DNA of 49,624 nucleotides, taken from positions 1 through 49,624 of the forward strand of contig JAIELQ010000005.1 in NCBI GenBank assembly GCA_019752815.1, written 5' to 3'. The notes beneath the pieces are model-generated. The model ran no database searches. It saw only the letters and a list, made by a program, of their open reading frames with translations, and had not been told where the DNA came from. Below, in pieces: positions 1 through 8,612 of the stretch. How positions within the stretch are numbered: position 1 is the stretch's first letter; each line of letters begins with the position of its first letter. Both the position numbers and the translations under genes were made by a program. The stretch is from Patescibacteria group bacterium. GTDB lineage: Bacteria; Patescibacteriota; Minisyncoccia; Phycocordibacterales; UBA918.

Positions 1-3000
1 AAAGCTGACGAGTACGCATCAACGGGTGCGATGCCAAAGAAAATCTTCTCCATTGCGCCAGCGCCAATGATTGAAGTGCCAGATTTGATTGAACCACAAC
101 GTGAATCGTTTAAGTGGTTTGTCGAGACAGCCTTAAAAGAAATCTTTACTGAGTTTTCACCGATTACTGACTACTCAGAGAAAAAGTTCGAACTTAAGTT
201 CAAGAAATACGAACTGGGTGAACCAAAGTGTACTCCAGAGTACGCCAAGGAAAACAAACTAACCTACGACGCACCACTGCGCGCGCAGGTGATTTTGAAG
301 AACAAAACTTTTGAAAGTGAAAAAGATCAGGAAATGTTCCTCGCTGACATGCCGGTCATGACCGAAAACGGAACCTTTATCATTAACGGTGTTGAACGTG
401 TGATTGTACCCCAACTCGCTCGTTCATACGGTATTTTCTTTACGGCCAATGAAGTAAAGGGACGCACAATGTTTGGTGCCAAAATTATCCCGGCTCGTGG
501 AGCCTGGGTGGAAATTGAATCTGACGTTGATGGCGTAATTTACGTTAAAATCGACCGTAAGAAGAAATTCCCAATTTCATCACTCCTTCGTGTCATGGGT
601 GTTGAAAAAGAAAAGGACATGATTGAAATGATGCAGGGGGTTGAGCGTGGCGAAGAATACATGAAGGCCACTATCGCCAAAGACCCAGCTAAATCAGTTG
701 ATGAATCATTTATCGAAATCTACAAACGTCTCCGAGACGGTGACCTTGCTACTGTTGATTCAGCGAAAGAATTTGTTCGTTCACTCTTTGCCCCAGAGCG
801 ATACGATCTCTCTGAAATTGGACGACACCACTTTAACGAACGGTACGGACGTCCAACTGATAAAAAAGCGACAGACGAACGCACTGTTTCAACCGAAGAC
901 GTTAAATTGATTTTGACTAACATTGTGGCGATGAACCATGATGTGATGGCGCTGCCTGATGATATCGACCACCTCGGGTTCCGTCGCGTCCGGTACTTTG
1001 GTGAAATGTTGCAACAACGTGTTCGTGTTGGTATGACCCGTATGAAGCGTAACATTCAAGACCGAATGTCTACGATTGAAGCCGAGACTTCACTCCCAAT
1101 GCAAATTTTAAACCCTCGACCACTCCAAGCTGCTATTAAAGAATTCTTTAGTACCAACCAGCTCTCACAATTCTCACAACAACAAAACAACCTCGCAGAA
1201 ATTGAACACTTGCGGACACTGTCCGCGCTTGGACCCGGCGGACTCACACGAGAACGTGCTGGTTTCGAAGTTCGTGACGTTCACACTAGTCACTACGGAC
1301 GGCTCTGTCCTATTCACACTCCAGAAGGACCAAACATTGGTTTGATTCTTCGTCTCTCAATGTATGCCAAGGTAAACCGTTTTGGTATTATCGAAACACC
1401 ATATGTTCGCGTAGAAAAAGGTATTGTGACTGGTGAAGTAACGTACATGAACGCTCATGAAGAAGAAAAGTACACTATTGCACATGCCGCAGTAGAACTT
1501 GATAAAAACGGAAAAATTGTTAACGACCTCGTTGAAGCCCGTAAAAAAGGTGATCCTCGAACCGTGCCTCGAAAAGATATTGAATACATGGATATTGCAA
1601 CGAACCAAGCGTTCTCGATTGCGACTTCAATGATTCCATTCCTAAACCACGACGACGCCAACCGTACTCTCATGGGTTCAAACATGCAGAAACAATCAAC
1701 ACCATGTTTGATTGCGGAAGCGCCGATTGTAGCAACCGGTGTAGAAGCCGTAGCTGCCCGCGACACAGGTCGTGTAGTGTACGCACTTGAAGCCGGAGAA
1801 GTTATTGAATGTGATGCAGAGCACATCGTCGTGAAAAACAAAGAAGGCAAGAAGAAAGAATACCCACTGACAACCCTTAAGCGAACAAACGACTTCTCTG
1901 CTTTTTACCACCGACCAGCTGTCACTGTTGGTAAAACAGTAAAGCGTGGCGATTTGCTTGCTGACACTACTTCAACTGACCAAGGACAATTGGCAGTGGG
2001 ACAAAATGCTCTCGTGGCCTTTATGTCATGGAACGGAGCTAACTACGAAGACGCGATTGTTATTTCAGAACGTCTGGTAAAGAAGAGTAAGTTTGCAAGT
2101 ATCCACATGGATGAGCTCGAAGTATCAGTTCGTGATACCAAGCTAGGTCCCGAAGTAACTTCAGCTGATATTCCAAACGTTTCAGAAATGAAACTGCGTA
2201 ATCTCGATGAAAACGGAATTATCCGTATCGGTGCCGAAGTTCGTCCGGGAGACATTTTAGTTGGTAAGGTAACACCAAAAGGTGAAACCCAACTAACACC
2301 AGAAGAACGACTCCTACGTTCAATCTTTGGAGAAAAAGCGAAGGACGTAAAGGACACCTCACTACGTCTTGAAGCTGGAAAGCGTGGGCGAGTGATTGGC
2401 GTAAAAATCTTCTCTCGTGAAAACGGCGACCAACTTGAAAGTGGCGTGATTAAACGAATCCACGTAACCGTTGCCCAAGTGCGTAACATTTCAGTGGGTG
2501 ACAAACTCGCTGGACGTCACGGTAACAAGGGAGTTATTTCTCGCATCTTGCCAGAAGAAGACATGCCGTACACCGAAGACGGACGCCCAATTGATATCTT
2601 GCTTACACCGCTTGGGGTACCTTCACGTATGAACCTTGGACAGATTCTAGAACTCCACCTCGGAATGGCTGCTAACACCCTTGGATACCAAGCGGTAGTA
2701 CCTCCATTTGCGGGAGCCAGTGAAAAACATGTTAAGGCTGAATTGGTAGCAGCTGGTTTACCAGAAGACGGTAAAATCCAACTTCGTGATGGACGTACTG
2801 GGGACCCATTTGCACAACGCACTGCCGTGGGGATGATGTATATCTTGAAACTCCACCACATGGTAGAAGACAAGATCCACATGCGTTCGATTGGACCGTA
2901 CTCTCTTATTACGCAACAACCACTCGGTGGTAAAGCGCAGGTGGGAGGTCAACGATTTGGAGAAATGGAAGTGTGGGCCTTACTCGGTTACGGTGCTGCC

Positions 3001-3228
3001 TACACCCTTCGTGAAATGCTCACCATTAAGTCAGACGATATTGTCGGACGCTCTGCTGCTTTTGACTCAATTGTGCGTGGTGAAAAAATTGGTCACCCAC
3101 ATACTCCAGCAGCCTTTAACGTATTGGTAAACCAACTACGGGGATTGGCGCTTGATGTGAAGTTAACCAAGGATGAACCAGTTCGCCCACGCCGTGATCG
3201 AGAAGAGTCGTCTTATGAGCCTGCATAA
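1..3228 (+). CDS. rpoB: DNA-directed RNA polymerase beta subunit, 5' partial
   Basis: RpoB forms one side of the RNA polymerase active-site cleft. The frame is open from base 1, and the first ATG at 31 has no Shine-Dalgarno or -10 box, so the true start probably lies upstream of the window. Visible landmarks counted from that ATG: the rifampicin-pocket and fork-loop region around residues 371-400, ending in SALGPGGLTRERAGFEVRDV, then HTPEGPNIGLI; GDKLAGRHGNKGVIS near residue 830; and the C-terminal clamp segment GGKAQVGGQRFGEMEVWAL. At least 1065 aa, against about 1340 in E. coli, typical of CPR. Thirteen bases separate its TAA from rpoC, so the two form one operon. The rifampicin pocket is divergent (see findings). 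Identity is certain; only the start is open. Confidence 0.97.
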   Translation, partial: KADEYASTGAMPKKIFSIAPAPMIEVPDLIEPQRESFKWFVETALKEIFTEFSPITDYSEKKFELKFKKYELGEPKCTPEYAKENKLTYDAPLRAQVILKNKTFESEKDQEMFLADMPVMTENGTFIINGVERVIVPQLARSYGIFFTANEVKGRTMFGAKIIPARGAWVEIESDVDGVIYVKIDRKKKFPISSLLRVMGVEKEKDMIEMMQGVERGEEYMKATIAKDPAKSVDESFIEIYKRLRDGDLATVDSAKEFVRSLFAPERYDLSEIGRHHFNERYGRPTDKKATDERTVSTEDVKLILTNIVAMNHDVMALPDDIDHLGFRRVRYFGEMLQQRVRVGMTRMKRNIQDRMSTIEAETSLPMQILNPRPLQAAIKEFFSTNQLSQFSQQQNNLAEIEHLRTLSALGPGGLTRERAGFEVRDVHTSHYGRLCPIHTPEGPNIGLILRLSMYAKVNRFGIIETPYVRVEKGIVTGEVTYMNAHEEEKYTIAHAAVELDKNGKIVNDLVEARKKGDPRTVPRKDIEYMDIATNQAFSIATSMIPFLNHDDANRTLMGSNMQKQSTPCLIAEAPIVATGVEAVAARDTGRVVYALEAGEVIECDAEHIVVKNKEGKKKEYPLTTLKRTNDFSAFYHRPAVTVGKTVKRGDLLADTTSTDQGQLAVGQNALVAFMSWNGANYEDAIVISERLVKKSKFASIHMDELEVSVRDTKLGPEVTSADIPNVSEMKLRNLDENGIIRIGAEVRPGDILVGKVTPKGETQLTPEERLLRSIFGEKAKDVKDTSLRLEAGKRGRVIGVKIFSRENGDQLESGVIKRIHVTVAQVRNISVGDKLAGRHGNKGVISRILPEEDMPYTEDGRPIDILLTPLGVPSRMNLGQILELHLGMAANTLGYQAVVPPFAGASEKHVKAELVAAGLPEDGKIQLRDGRTGDPFAQRTAVGMMYILKLHHMVEDKIHMRSIGPYSLITQQPLGGKAQVGGQRFGEMEVWALLGYGAAYTLREMLTIKSDDIVGRSAAFDSIVRGEKIGHPHTPAAFNVLVNQLRGLALDVKLTKDEPVRPRRDREESSYEPA

Positions 3229-3241
3229 TTTTTAGTAGTAT

Positions 3242-6200
3242 ATGTCAACATTTTCACCTAAGAAGCCAACTTTGACTCCAAATCAGTTTACTGAGATTGG
3301 TCTTAAACTTGCTTCGCCTGAAACAATTCTTGAATGGTCATACGGGGAAGTAACAAAACCGGAAACCATCAACTACCGAACGCAGCGCCCTGAAAAGCAC
3401 GGACTCTTCGACGAACGTATCTTTGGACCAGTAGAAGACTACGAATGTTCTTGTAAAAAATACCGCGGTATTCGATACAAAGGCATCGTCTGTGAGAAGT
3501 GTGGAGTAGAAGTTACTCGCGCTATTGTACGACGTGAACGTATGGGTCACATTGATTTGTGTGTACCGGTATCTCACATTTGGTTCTTGCGCGGAGTGCC
3601 ATCACGAATCGCGTTGATTCTTGGTATTACCGCTGCCTCAATCGAAAAAGTAATTTACTTTGCTGGGTACATTGTTACCAAAGTAAGCGAAGACGAACGA
3701 GGACGACTCCTTAAAGCACTCGATACTGAATTTAAAGCCAAACTTAAGGATCTCCAAAACGAAGATGCTAAAGAAGCACTGAAGGTGCGTATGGAGGACA
3801 TGAAGAAGGAGATTGAAAGCATCGCACAAGGAATTGTGCTTGATGAAACAACCTTCCACAAATACTCGGTGAAATACAGTACGTTGTTCGAAGCTAAAAT
3901 TGGTGCGGAATCTATTTTTGAACTCTTCAAAAATATCGACATGCCAAAACTGTTGGCTCGATTGGAAACTGAGCGCGAAACAGCTGGCGCAATGGAACGA
4001 GCGAAATTGGACAAGCGCCTTTCACTCGTACGCGGGATGATTCATGCTGGCGTTAAACCAGAATGGATGTTCCTTACTCGTATCCCAGTTATCCCACCAG
4101 CGATTCGCCCAATGGTGGCGCTTGAAGGCGGACGTCACGCGTCATCTGACCTTAACGACCTCTACCGTCGCGTGATTAACCGTAACAATCGTTTGAAAAA
4201 ACTGATTGATATTATGGCACCGGACGTAATTCTTCGTAACGAAAAGCGTATCTTGCAAGAAGCGGTTGACGCCCTTATCGACAACTCAATTCGTCATGGT
4301 AACGCAGCCTACTCAGCCATGGGTCAAGCACAACGTCGGCCACTTAAATCACTCTCTGACTACCTAAAATCAAAACAAGGATACTTCCGTCAGAACCTTC
4401 TTGGAAAGCGTGTGGACTATTCTGGACGTTCGGTAATTGTTATTGGTCCTGACTTGCAGCTTGACCAATGTGGTCTGCCGAAGCACATGGCGCTCGAACT
4501 CTTCCGTCCGTTTGTTATCGCTGAGCTTCTTAAGCAAGAACTTGCGTACAACATCCGTGGAGCAGGACGTTTGATTGAAGACGGAGTACCAGAAGTATGG
4601 GCGATTTTGGAAAACATCATCAAACATAAACACGTACTCCTTAACCGTGCGCCGACACTGCACCGTCAAGGTATCCAGGCGTTCCGTCCGGTATTGATTG
4701 AAGGTAATGCGATTCAGGTGCACCCACTCGTGTGTCGCGCGTTTAATGCCGACTTCGACGGTGACCAGATGGCTGTTCACGTACCACTCGGGGAGGAAGC
4801 ACAATTGGAAGCCCGAGAGATGATCTCAGCCAACAAGAACATCCTCAAACCAGGATCGGCTGAACCGGTTGTATCTGAAAAACTTCTTGATATGGCACTC
4901 GGTGCCTACTGGATGACCAAGGTGGTTAAGGGTGCTCTCGGTGAAGGCAAAGCATTTGCCTCACCAAACGACGCTATTAACGCCTACGACTACGGTATCA
5001 TCGACTTCCGCGCAGTGGTAAAGGTACTTGCTACTGATACAGAAAAATACAAACAATTTGAAGGTAAGGTATTTGAAACAACTGTCGGACGTCTCTTGTT
5101 CAACTCAGTGCTTCCAAGTGATCACCTCTTCATTAACGACGTGGTAGTCCAACGAATGCTCTTTGATATCATCATTGATATTATCGACGACCGTGGTCCA
5201 GAAGCCGTGCCGGCAATTGTCGACAAACTTAAAAAACTTGGATTCAAATACGCTACACAATCTGGAACAACCTGGGGTATTGATGAAGTAAAAGTGCCAG
5301 TGCAAAAAGCTGCCATTGTTGAAGCGTCACGTGAAGAAGAACGAAAGGTATTTGCCTTCTACGATGAAGGACTTATCTCTCGTGATGAACGTCGCCGCAT
5401 GATTGTGTCTATCTGGCACCGCGCGAAAACTGAAATTGAAAAAGTACTGCCAGAAACACTGGATGAAACTGGATCAGCCTACGAAATGTGGAAGTCTGGT
5501 GCTCGTGGATCTCTTGGTCAAATTGCCCAGATGGCCGGTATGAAGGGTCTTATCGTTAATACCCGAGGTGAGACATTGGAATTCCCAATTCTTTCTTCAA
5601 TGAAGGAAGGTATGACACCGATTGAGTACTTCAACACTACTCACGGTTCTCGTAAGGGTCTTGCTGACACCGCGTTGCAGACTGCGAAGGCAGGGTACCT
5701 TACTCGACGTCTCTTCGTAGTGGCGCAAGACGCGATTGTAACGGAAATTGATTGTAAAACTAAAGATGGTACCAAGATTGGTCGCATCAGTGCCTCTGGT
5801 ATTGAAATTGCCTTCAGTAAAGCGATCAAGGGACGTATCCTCTCACAAGACGCAGTGGACAGTAAGGGCAATGTTATCTTCCCTAAAGGTCACTTGATGT
5901 CACGACGGGACGCGATTGCGGTTGAAGGTTCAACCTGTTCAATGGTTGAAGTACGTTCACCAATGACCTGTAAAACACTTCGCGGTGTGTGTCAGAAGTG
6001 TTACGGAATTGACCTCACAACGAACCAGCTCATCGACATCGGTGAAGCGGTCGGAACGGTAGCAGCGCAAGCGATTGGTGAACCGGGAACTCAGCTGACG
6101 ATGAACACCAAACACGCCGGAGGTACTGCCTCAGCCGGTGGAGACGTAACCTCAGGTCTTCCTCGTGTAGAAGAAGTATTTGAAAAACGTCAACCAAAAG

Positions 6201-6925
6201 TGCCTGCCATCGTCAGTAAGTGTGAAGGTCTCGTCGTAGACATTCGTACCGAAGGACGTGAAAAGGTAATTGTGGTTTCTCCAGACATGGGTGCCAAAGG
6301 TGCTCCAAAGAAAAAAGATAACATTGAATACCCAGTTCACTACCGCCGTCAGGTGATTGTGAACAAGGGAGAGACTGTTATCTCAGGACAACTCCTCACT
6401 GATGGTTCAGCCTTGCTTCCAGAACTCTTCAAGTTCGGTGGTCAAGAAGTAGCTCAGGAATACATTATTTCTGAAGTAAACAAGATTTACGAACTCCAAG
6501 GGGTAACGATTGCGCGCAAGCACATTGAACTTATCGTGAAACAAATGATGTCTCGCGTGAAAGTAAACAGTACTGGTGACAGTCACTTTACCAACGGTGA
6601 CGTAGTTGAAGAATGGATCTTTATCGAAGCCAACAACAAGTTGAAAGCCGAAGGTAAAGAAGTGGCCAAGGCCGACCGTTTGATTCTCGGTATTACCGAA
6701 ACATCTCTCTCACGAAAGAGTTTCCTTTCAGCAGCGTCTTTCCAAAACACTACTCGAGTACTTATCAATGCTGCCGTTCGTGGTAGTGAAGATAACCTTG
6801 CCGGTTTGATGGAGAACGTTATTATCGGAAAACTTATTCCAGCTGGATCAGGATTTAAGGGAAGTAAGAAGTATGAGATGATGCAGCAGCTGCAGGGAGG
6901 AGCCACCCGCATCGACCGCGAGTAG
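3242..6925 (+). CDS. rpoC: DNA-directed RNA polymerase beta' subunit
   Basis: RpoC carries the catalytic magnesium site of RNA polymerase. The N-terminal zinc ribbon has C69, C71, C84 and C87. The catalytic loop [12 protein letters not shown] places the three aspartates at D504, D506 and D508. A second cysteine cluster ([14 protein letters not shown]) and the bridge-helix/trigger-loop region ([14 protein letters not shown]) follow in the C-terminal third. At 1227 aa it lacks the large lineage-specific insertions of E. coli RpoC. It follows rpoB after 13 bases with no recognisable Shine-Dalgarno. Immediately after its TAG comes a long palindromic repeat and then a canonical terminator, which closes the operon. 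Confidence 0.98.
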   Translation: MSTFSPKKPTLTPNQFTEIGLKLASPETILEWSYGEVTKPETINYRTQRPEKHGLFDERIFGPVEDYECSCKKYRGIRYKGIVCEKCGVEVTRAIVRRERMGHIDLCVPVSHIWFLRGVPSRIALILGITAASIEKVIYFAGYIVTKVSEDERGRLLKALDTEFKAKLKDLQNEDAKEALKVRMEDMKKEIESIAQGIVLDETTFHKYSVKYSTLFEAKIGAESIFELFKNIDMPKLLARLETERETAGAMERAKLDKRLSLVRGMIHAGVKPEWMFLTRIPVIPPAIRPMVALEGGRHASSDLNDLYRRVINRNNRLKKLIDIMAPDVILRNEKRILQEAVDALIDNSIRHGNAAYSAMGQAQRRPLKSLSDYLKSKQGYFRQNLLGKRVDYSGRSVIVIGPDLQLDQCGLPKHMALELFRPFVIAELLKQELAYNIRGAGRLIEDGVPEVWAILENIIKHKHVLLNRAPTLHRQGIQAFRPVLIEGNAIQVHPLVCRAFNADFDGDQMAVHVPLGEEAQLEAREMISANKNILKPGSAEPVVSEKLLDMALGAYWMTKVVKGALGEGKAFASPNDAINAYDYGIIDFRAVVKVLATDTEKYKQFEGKVFETTVGRLLFNSVLPSDHLFINDVVVQRMLFDIIIDIIDDRGPEAVPAIVDKLKKLGFKYATQSGTTWGIDEVKVPVQKAAIVEASREEERKVFAFYDEGLISRDERRRMIVSIWHRAKTEIEKVLPETLDETGSAYEMWKSGARGSLGQIAQMAGMKGLIVNTRGETLEFPILSSMKEGMTPIEYFNTTHGSRKGLADTALQTAKAGYLTRRLFVVAQDAIVTEIDCKTKDGTKIGRISASGIEIAFSKAIKGRILSQDAVDSKGNVIFPKGHLMSRRDAIAVEGSTCSMVEVRSPMTCKTLRGVCQKCYGIDLTTNQLIDIGEAVGTVAAQAIGEPGTQLTMNTKHAGGTASAGGDVTSGLPRVEEVFEKRQPKVPAIVSKCEGLVVDIRTEGREKVIVVSPDMGAKGAPKKKDNIEYPVHYRRQVIVNKGETVISGQLLTDGSALLPELFKFGGQEVAQEYIISEVNKIYELQGVTIARKHIELIVKQMMSRVKVNSTGDSHFTNGDVVEEWIFIEANNKLKAEGKEVAKADRLILGITETSLSRKSFLSAASFQNTTRVLINAAVRGSEDNLAGLMENVIIGKLIPAGSGFKGSKKYEMMQQLQGGATRIDRE

Positions 6926-7052
6926 GAGAAATTCCACTACACACTCATCTGCGTTGTTGCGACTGCGAAGTTAGACGTTCACCGTACAAGGAGTACGGCT
7001 CACGCCCAACTTCTTGCGCGCCTAGCATCTGAGCACGTATTGAAATTCCTTT
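6926..7052. repeat. Long imperfect palindrome E1, directly after rpoC stop
   Basis: The outer arms (AAATTCCACTACACACTCA and the complement of TGAGCACGTATTGAAATTC) pair with few mismatches. Inner arms GCGAAGTTAGACGTT and CGCCCAACTTCTTGCGC also pair, and the tip is CCGTAC-AAGGA-GTACGG at 6982-6998. The left boundary motif CATCTGCGTTGTTGC and right boundary motif GCGCCTAGCATCTGA recur in other copies (E2, E4, E5, and in reverse in E6 and E7). It begins one base after the rpoC stop codon. No ORF or transposase is present. Confidence 0.85.
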
Positions 7053-7087
7053 AATTGACGAAAGAGAGTAGTCGACAATTTAGAGAA

Positions 7088-7118
7088 AACAAAAACCGCC
7101 TTCGGCGGTTTTTGTTTG
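7088..7118 (+). terminator. Rho-independent terminator of rpoBC
   Basis: Stem CCGCC-ttc-GGCGG embedded in A and T tracts (AAAAA before, TTTTTG after). The symmetry allows termination in both directions, but the T-run suits the rpoBC transcript. Confidence 0.85.
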
Positions 7119-7123
7119 TTTTT

Positions 7124-7161
7124 AAAAAAGAAAAACCCGCACCATGTTACTGAGCGGGTTT
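7124..7161 (-). terminator. Terminator of the 7183-7752 gene
   Basis: On the minus strand AACCCGC pairs with GCGGGTT across a 13-nt loop, followed by TTTCTTTTTT. It is recognisably related to the terminator at 10325-10368 (see findings). Confidence 0.8.
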
Positions 7162-7182
7162 CGCTTAGTTTGGTGCGGGGGA

Positions 7183-7752
7183 TCAGTGCTTCTTGATGTC
7201 CGTGTCTTGCTCGACCGCCTGCTTCTTCGTCTCGTTCTGGGCCTCAGGGCTGAACAGAAACTCGACATCAAGACGGGGACGACCGTTGCCGAGATCGACA
7301 GCGACCGTGTACCGCTTTGTGACATCTTCGTATTTGATCCGTTGCCCATCGTCTTCGCCAAAACCAAAGCTCGATGGTGGAACTCGGTACGTGTGACCGA
7401 CATTGGTCGAGATTTCGATGGTTTTGCCATCTACTTCGGGGAAGATGTGCTTGATGATGGCGCCTACCACGAATGGCGAGATGTCTGCCCAGTCGAATGC
7501 ATCGCCGATCCCCACTGAAATCTCATACTGCGAGAGTGAACCGGAGCTGACACCTGGAATTTGCTCCAGCGCCTTGGATAGGGCGAGGGCAACAGCACCA
7601 GGTTTCTTTTTCTCGTCGAGCGACGAAAAAAAGTTGTCTTGGCCAAAGCCATAGTGTCGCACAGGGCACACGTCGCGAACGACGTGATATGAGCGACGGG
7701 TCGGGTTCGGATGCTGAACCATCTTGATGTGTGCTTTGATGTCGATGTCCAC
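7183..7752 (-). CDS. Nfu/NifU N-terminal-like domain protein
   Basis: A 189-aa protein. I chose the GTG at 7752 because a strong Shine-Dalgarno (AGAAGGAG) lies 7 nt upstream; the ATG at 7791 falls close to the -10 box and is unlikely. Residues near the N-terminus (HPNPTRRSYHV) and the block KALEQIPGVSSGSLSQYEIS, continuing to WADISPFVVGAIIKHIF, match the pattern of Nfu N-terminal domains (TPNP...F, then PLA..LF.IPGV...ITV......W..L.P.V...I). The C-terminal NifU CxxC domain of true Fe-S carriers is absent, so a scaffold role is not implied. The C-terminus is charged and low in complexity. The unit has its own sigma70 promoter and terminator, and its codons end more often in C or G than those of rpoC or dnaG. 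The family assignment is by eye and moderate. Confidence 0.6.
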   Translation of the reverse strand: MDIDIKAHIKMVQHPNPTRRSYHVVRDVCPVRHYGFGQDNFFSSLDEKKKPGAVALALSKALEQIPGVSSGSLSQYEISVGIGDAFDWADISPFVVGAIIKHIFPEVDGKTIEISTNVGHTYRVPPSSFGFGEDDGQRIKYEDVTKRYTVAVDLGNGRPRLDVEFLFSPEAQNETKKQAVEQDTDIKKH

Positions 7753-7796
7753 AGGCAATCTCCTTCTGTTGTATAGTGAACTAATGTTCATATAGT

Positions 7797-7824
7797 ATTA
7801 TACACAAAAAATAAAATAAGTCAA
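7797..7824 (-). promoter_or_regulatory. Sigma70 promoter for the Nfu-like gene
   Basis: On the minus strand: TTGACT (7819-7824), 16-nt AT-rich spacer, perfect TATAAT (7797-7802). The leader to GTG is about 35-40 nt and carries the AGAAGGAG Shine-Dalgarno. Confidence 0.8.
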
Positions 7825-7845
7825 TAGCTTACGATACTCCCAGCA

Positions 7846-7944
7846 ATCAAGTATACTAGTGGCAATCATGGCATCAGGGGACGCGGTACAGCAGATTAAG
7901 GATCGGCTCAATATTATTGATGTGATTTCACCGTATGCGGAGCT
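7846..7944 (+). repeat. Direct repeat, left copy: dnaG promoter plus first 25 codons
   Basis: Matches 8514-8612 at 93 of 99 positions with no gaps, offset 668 bp. Four of the six differences lie in the 22 bases before ATG. The two coding differences (GTA/GTT and AAG/AAA) are both synonymous. The -10 box TATACT is retained at 7852-7857. Confidence 0.95.
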
Positions 7945-7978
7945 AGTAAATGAGCCCCACTTTGTTTCTTGCAACTGA
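7868..7978 (+). pseudogene. Truncated dnaG 5' fragment
   Basis: ATG through codon 26 reads as DnaG (MASGDAVQQIKDRLNIIDVI, then SPYAEL). The frame then leaves dnaG and stops at TGA 7976-7978 after 36 codons. The CHC2 zinc finger, fold and active site are all missing. With an intact TATACT 10 nt upstream it could still be transcribed and give a 36-aa peptide, but nothing suggests a function. It looks like the scar of a duplication or insertion event at the dnaG start. Confidence 0.85.
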
Positions 7979-8016
7979 TGATTTTATTGTTGGGCGGGTG
8001 GTAGAATTGGAGTAGT

Positions 8017-8406
8017 ATGAAAGACTTTAAACACTGGGTTGGCGTTAAGGAAAAACTCGATAGTTTACTTCATAAACCACCATTTGTGAGTGAGGGTGAT
8101 ATGTGGTGGGCGAGTATTGGTGAAAATGTCGGTTCGGAAATCGGTGGCAAAAGTGACCTGCACTCCAGACCGGTTATTATTTTGCGTAAGTTGTCCCATG
8201 GATTTTACTTTGTGATACCAACAACTACCAAAACCAAAGACGGTAGCTGGTATTTTTCCTTCACCCATGCTGAAAAAGTAACGACTGCCTGCCTTCACCA
8301 ATCAAGAGCAATCGACTATCGCCGACTGTCCTCAAAGTTAGGAACGTTAGCCGAACAAGATTTTGCAGATTTAAAGAGTGCGTTTAGAAATCTGTATAAA
8401 CTCTAA
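8017..8406 (+). CDS. PemK/MazF-family protein (solitary toxin-like mRNA interferase)
   Basis: 129 aa. The block GDMWWASIGENVGSEIGGK, followed by SRPVIILRKL and FVIPTTTKTKDGSW, matches the beta-barrel core of PemK/MazF endoribonucleases (GDI.W...G..VGSE..GKRPVLVL). These cleave mRNA in type II toxin-antitoxin systems. No antitoxin-sized ORF with a DNA-binding N-terminus is next to it; upstream is only the truncated dnaG fragment. It sits exactly between the two dnaG 5' copies. A possible extended -10 (TGGTAGAAT) precedes the ATG, and a 9-bp GC-rich hairpin follows the stop. Whether it acts as a toxin, a regulator, or is paired with an antitoxin in trans cannot be told. Confidence 0.82.
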   Translation: MKDFKHWVGVKEKLDSLLHKPPFVSEGDMWWASIGENVGSEIGGKSDLHSRPVIILRKLSHGFYFVIPTTTKTKDGSWYFSFTHAEKVTTACLHQSRAIDYRRLSSKLGTLAEQDFADLKSAFRNLYKL

Positions 8407-8414
8407 ACAATATT

Positions 8415-8436
8415 CCCCGCCTCTTGCGAGGCGGGG
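8415..8436. terminator. GC-rich hairpin after the PemK/MazF gene
   Basis: Perfect 9-bp stem CCCCGCCTC/GAGGCGGGG with a TTGC loop. It lacks a clear T-run on either side, so termination is plausible but not demonstrated. Confidence 0.55.
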
Positions 8437-8513
8437 CCGCGGGAAAACCCCGAATGTAAATAAAGTATAGCCAAATGGATAAAATATGTCAATATTTTAC
8501 CTAAAATTGCTCC

Positions 8514-8612
8514 ATCAGGTATACTACTAGCAATTATGGCATCAGGGGACGCGGTTCAGCAGATTAAAGATCGGCTCAATATTATTGATGTGATTTCACC
8601 GTATGCGGAGCT
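8514..8612 (+). repeat. Direct repeat, right copy (intact dnaG promoter and start)
   Basis: Right copy of the 99-bp repeat described at 7846-7944. This copy continues into full-length dnaG. TATACT at 8520-8525 lies 10 nt before the ATG, implying a leader of only a few bases. Confidence 0.95.

Noticed and set aside
720-2882. Several minus-strand open frames of 100-150 codons inside rpoB, and similar ones inside rpoC
   Set aside because: They mirror the codon structure of the sense gene, have no start signals and give low-complexity proteins. They are shadows.
6926-7052. tRNA or structured RNA gene in the long hairpins
   Set aside because: No cloverleaf, T-loop or anticodon pattern. The sequence is a two-arm palindrome repeated elsewhere.
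7868-7978. The 36-aa dnaG stub as an antitoxin for the PemK/MazF protein
   Set aside because: Its sequence is simply the DnaG N-terminus followed by an out-of-family tail; there is no antitoxin-like feature.
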